This document shows, one piece after another, positions 61,575 through 64,000 of a stretch of DNA of 64,000 nt. Position 1 is the stretch's first letter; the number at the start of each line of letters is the position of its first letter. The stretch lies in the NCBI GenBank assembly GCA_913056235.1, contig CAJXMW010000001.1:310001-374000 (forward strand), given 5' to 3'. The notes below the pieces were generated by a model. That model worked only from the letters and a program-made list of their open reading frames with translations. It did not search any database and was not told the DNA's origin. The position numbers and the translations under genes are program-made. Origin of the DNA: an uncultured Fodinibius sp. (GTDB lineage: Bacteria > Bacteroidota > Rhodothermia > Balneolales > Balneolaceae).

Positions 61575-62846
61575 TTATTGCTGATTTTTTAGAGATGTAA
61601 TTATAATTTTGGGCTTTAACTCGGGTGATACCCCATCGGAATCGGTATAGACCAATCCTGGCTTTATAACGCCATCGTTAGGAAATGTAACAAAAAATTC
61701 TTTGCCTTTAGGGAATCCCTCCTGCAAGATTCTACCTATCATATTAGTGATATTAAACCGGTAAGATCCATCGCTGGGTAAATAAACACCTTGAACCCGT
61801 GCAAAATTATCCAACGGTGCACCGGGATCGATATTTTCAGGAATATTAGCCGGATTTGCCAGATGTAGATACACTGTTCTTTCCTGTGGACGACTTGCTC
61901 TGAAAGAAGCTGACTCCAAAGTCTGCTCCATGATGGATGTATTTTGTCGGAATATCATTTCTGCCCGTGAAAGACCAGTCACAGAAAGATCCAGCTCAGA
62001 AAGTCCTATATCAGTAAAGTGCAATACCTGTTCATAGGTACTGTAAAATGGTGTCGACCCCTGGGGAATTGACGTATCCGAATCCCGTTGCAATGTATAT
62101 CCCCATTGGTTACTGCCAACACTAAAGGTATCGGCTTCAGGGTTTTGAATCACAAAACTACTGGCTTGAATATCAATGGGGACAATCTTATTACTATTTT
62201 CTGGTACCAAAGCCAATCCAGACATGCCATACTTATATGTCGAATCAGCATTGGTCGTATCAGTATATTGGCGATACCGGTTTACCCAGTCAGGTGCCAT
62301 TCCAGAAAGATTGACGTCCAGCGAGTCGGTAAATCCAACCGTAAATTCTCCCAACTTCTTATTCTGGTCGATTGCCAGATCATCATTAACCTTTAGTGCC
62401 CGGCCACGCCATAAATCCTTGACCTCATAAATGCTAAACTGCTGATCGGCAGTACTGTCGCCATAAACCTGCTCGTTATCCAATTTTATGCGCATCAACA
62501 TGGTAGCATTTTCCTGCATAACCTTAGCCGTATCATTCGGAGCAAGCAATCCCGGCTTAACAAATCCCGTGGCCAGCAAATTACCAAAAAGCGGATCATC
62601 AAACTGGCCCGCGGAGTAGTAATTTTGGGCGCCGGAGTAGGAGGGAGTACTAATCGACTCTACACCGTCAAGGAAGAGAGTGTCCGTTTCGACCTCCCCT
62701 CCCGGACCAGAAAGTCCACTACCTACCGAACCGGGATTTTCGCAACCAGTGATCCCGACAATAAGAATGCAAAGGAAAACAATGCCAAAAGAGCCAACGC
62801 TCTGAAAGGAATGATTCATCAATTTTTGTAAAGAAATTCTACTCAA
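61575..62846 (-). CDS. DUF4270-like lipoprotein
   Basis: 423 residues. The N-terminal signal ends in a lipobox, ILIVGITGC, predicting a lipid-anchored Cys near residue 35, then a Gly-rich linker. The body has LFLDGVESISTPSYSGAQNYYSAGQFDDPLFGNLLATGFVKPGL, similar to DUF4270 proteins of Bacteroidota, which are surface or periplasmic and lie next to starch-synthase-like genes. The role is unknown. It overlaps nothing but has only two bases to the next gene, so both are in one operon. Confidence 0.8.
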   Translation of the reverse strand: MSRISLQKLMNHSFQSVGSFGIVFLCILIVGITGCENPGSVGSGLSGPGGEVETDTLFLDGVESISTPSYSGAQNYYSAGQFDDPLFGNLLATGFVKPGLLAPNDTAKVMQENATMLMRIKLDNEQVYGDSTADQQFSIYEVKDLWRGRALKVNDDLAIDQNKKLGEFTVGFTDSLDVNLSGMAPDWVNRYRQYTDTTNADSTYKYGMSGLALVPENSNKIVPIDIQASSFVIQNPEADTFSVGSNQWGYTLQRDSDTSIPQGSTPFYSTYEQVLHFTDIGLSELDLSVTGLSRAEMIFRQNTSIMEQTLESASFRASRPQERTVYLHLANPANIPENIDPGAPLDNFARVQGVYLPSDGSYRFNITNMIGRILQEGFPKGKEFFVTFPNDGVIKPGLVYTDSDGVSPELKPKIIITSLKNQQ

Positions 62847-62848
62847 TA

Positions 62849-63670
62849 TTACGATTCTTCAGTTTCTTCTTCGTCGGTTCCAGCAATCTCATCGTAATAA
62901 GCGGCAAACTGATCAGAGACAGACTCTGGTGAACCTTGAATCTTCTTTGCTGAAATATCCAGCTTGTCAAGAAGATCATCGAGCTGATCAGTAATATGAT
63001 TGCCGGTTACAACATGATCGCTGTATTTAAGACCGATTGTGCGTAGGTCAACGTTATCACCATCGGTAAGATTGTCCACATTTACAGATTCGGGTAATCC
63101 CACCAAATCCAGCAGCTTTTTATTGAACACTCCATTGTTCTCGGGATGATGGATATTGTAAATAACCTTGGTGTCTTTAAAAAGATCCAGGTCATTGTAT
63201 TTCTCTTTGGCCAACAGTGGTATAAGACCAGCTGCCCAGTCGTGACAGTGAATAATATCGGGTTCCCAACCCAGCTTGGCTACCGTCTCGAGCACACCCT
63301 TGCTATAGAACACAATACGCTCGTCATTGTCGTCGTAGTGTTCATTGGTTTCGGGATTCATGAACATGGCCTTGCGATTGAAATAGGTGTCGTTATCCAA
63401 GAAGTACACCTGCAACTTTGCATTGGGAATGCTGGCCACCTTAATACGCATGCTTTCGATCTTGTCTCCAACCTCAACCTCGATACCAGAGAGGCGAATA
63501 ACCTCGTGCAAACGGTTTCTTCGATCGTTGATCGTACCATACTTAGGCAGCAGAATACGAATCTCGTACCCTTTGTCTTGTAGTGAAGCCGGAAGGAACC
63601 GCAGCAGGTCCGCGGTGTGTGTCATCCGGGCAAAAGGAGAAATCTCAGCAGCAGCGTATAAAACTTTCAT
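62849..63670 (-). CDS. stand-alone starch/glycogen synthase N-terminal (GT5) domain protein
   Basis: 273 residues, half the length of GlgA (about 480). MKVLYAAAEISPFARMTHTADLLRFLPASLQDKGYEIRILLPKYGTI and PDIIHCHDWAAGLIPLLAK match the GT5 N-domain. The ADP-glucose-binding KTGGLADV motif is replaced by RMTHTADLL, and the C-terminal nucleotide-binding domain is missing. It ends in an acidic EIAGTDEEETEES tail. Such short forms are common in Bacteroidota and called glycogen synthase, but the loss of motif and domain makes synthase activity doubtful. It is two bases from the DUF4270-like gene and 38 from comA. Confidence 0.85.
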   Translation of the reverse strand: MKVLYAAAEISPFARMTHTADLLRFLPASLQDKGYEIRILLPKYGTINDRRNRLHEVIRLSGIEVEVGDKIESMRIKVASIPNAKLQVYFLDNDTYFNRKAMFMNPETNEHYDDNDERIVFYSKGVLETVAKLGWEPDIIHCHDWAAGLIPLLAKEKYNDLDLFKDTKVIYNIHHPENNGVFNKKLLDLVGLPESVNVDNLTDGDNVDLRTIGLKYSDHVVTGNHITDQLDDLLDKLDISAKKIQGSPESVSDQFAAYYDEIAGTDEEETEES

Positions 63671-63708
63671 AGATTAAATAGACTAAAAAATTCGTTGATG
63701 TTAATTTT

Positions 63709-64000
63709 TTATTCGTCGGATTCGCTATCTTCCTGATCCAAATAGAGTTGATTCATTTCTTCATCATCAAGAGAATAGAAATCGAAAAGGGTGTCACTCC
63801 GCAGTCCAAGGCGCAACGTCTCAACAGGAATCACCTCTGAAGGTTGTACATTCCCGAGATTTACATTGCTGCCGAACTTGCGAATAAACCATACATGTTG
63901 TTCTTTTTGAGGAGCTTCAAAAATAAGATTTTCAACAGGAACTTGATCTGCGATTTCATCGATAAGTCCGGACCGAACCTCTCCATTGGGACGAAATACT
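63709..64000 (-). CDS. comA: phosphosulfolactate synthase (ComA family), C-terminal part
   Basis: The frame enters from the window end and stops at 63709-63711; about 97 residues are visible. VFRPNGEVRSGLIDEIADQV...LIFEAPQKEQHVWFIRKFGSNVNLGNVQPSEVIPVETLRLGLRSDT is the C-terminal part of ComA-type phosphosulfolactate synthases, which add sulfite to phosphoenolpyruvate. It is followed by an acidic tail (DDEEMNQLYLDQEDSESDE). In bacteria the product leads to sulfolactate or sulfonate compounds, possibly sulfonolipid heads; this is inference. Not to be confused with the competence gene of the same name. It lies upstream of the starch-synthase-like gene on the same strand. Confidence 0.8.
   Translation of the reverse strand, partial: VFRPNGEVRSGLIDEIADQVPVENLIFEAPQKEQHVWFIRKFGSNVNLGNVQPSEVIPVETLRLGLRSDTLFDFYSLDDEEMNQLYLDQEDSESDE

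Noticed and set aside
1-64000. CRISPR arrays, insertion sequences, prophage, tRNA or rRNA genes
   Set aside because: I looked in all gene gaps; no spaced direct repeats, transposase or phage genes, cloverleaf or rRNA segments were evident.

Overview
The window reads as a chromosomal segment of a Bacteroidota-like bacterium, most probably a halophilic member of the Balneolota/Rhodothermota branch. The reasons are family content (DnaX, SecA, TopA, YidC, Rho and DPP-IV types of the Bacteroidota group, DUF5916 and DUF4270-like outer-membrane proteins, a stand-alone starch-synthase N-domain, a ComA-type phosphosulfolactate synthase), weak Shine-Dalgarno signals, and intergenic repeat debris of kinds common in that group. 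The genus call is inference; no rRNA or tRNA gene is present to confirm it.

Layout. 1-8.3 kb: the tail of an alpha/beta hydrolase, a CPA2 antiporter with a TrkA-N domain, a MarR regulator, glycogen phosphorylase, ispE and a CCA-adding-type nucleotidyltransferase. 8.4-15.2 kb: a CDF metal transporter, a sugar-nucleotide pyrophosphorylase, a membrane-anchored Mur-ligase-like protein, a small beta-barrel protein, an Xaa-Pro aminopeptidase and an orphan HsdR-N protein. 15.4-18.1 kb: the rpmH-rnpA-yidD-yidC cluster (rpmH and rnpA overlap). 18.3-26.8 kb: secA, a polyphosphate-glucokinase-like ROK protein, mtgA, a DPP-IV-like peptidase and an NAPE-PLD-like metallohydrolase. 27-33.5 kb: a BNR-repeat lipoprotein, dnaX-ybaB-recR and an M1 peptidase. 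33.5-39 kb: a 500-base gene-poor stretch with repeat fossils and a possible malic-enzyme relic, a winged-helix-like unknown protein ending in a clamp-binding-like motif, topA, a peroxiredoxin, a four-helix-bundle gene boxed by inverted repeats, and a NUDIX hydrolase divergent from AMP nucleosidase. 40.4-45.2 kb is accessory and A+T-richer: a DUF2975/HTH pair, an ABC exporter pair, a chemoreceptor and a SCO protein. 45.2-53.6 kb: a DUF5916 protein, radC, a GxxExxY gene boxed by inverted repeats, argS, a methyltransferase, a SAM hydroxide adenosyltransferase and dnaN. 53.9-58.7 kb: miaA, purS-clpS-purQ, lptB, a rhodanese and rho. 58.8-64 kb: an apparent envelope operon (TPR, outer-membrane protein, DUF4270-like lipoprotein, starch-synthase N-domain, ComA cut by the window end).

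Most of the window is ordinary housekeeping. The strongest unusual signals are (1) a nine-A run holding the A AAA AAG heptamer in dnaX, with stops close by in both other frames, which predicts a 373-residue gamma product besides tau; (2) two cassettes of about 470 bp, each with one small gene (four-helix-bundle/S23 family; GxxExxY family) between perfect inverted repeats of 21 and 18 bp, resembling 23S rRNA intervening sequences but lying between protein genes; one arm supplies the last codons of a neighbouring NUDIX gene; (3) a conserved-looking unknown protein ending in QANLF, a possible sliding-clamp ligand. I saw no CRISPR array, transposase, tRNA, rRNA or convincing replication origin.
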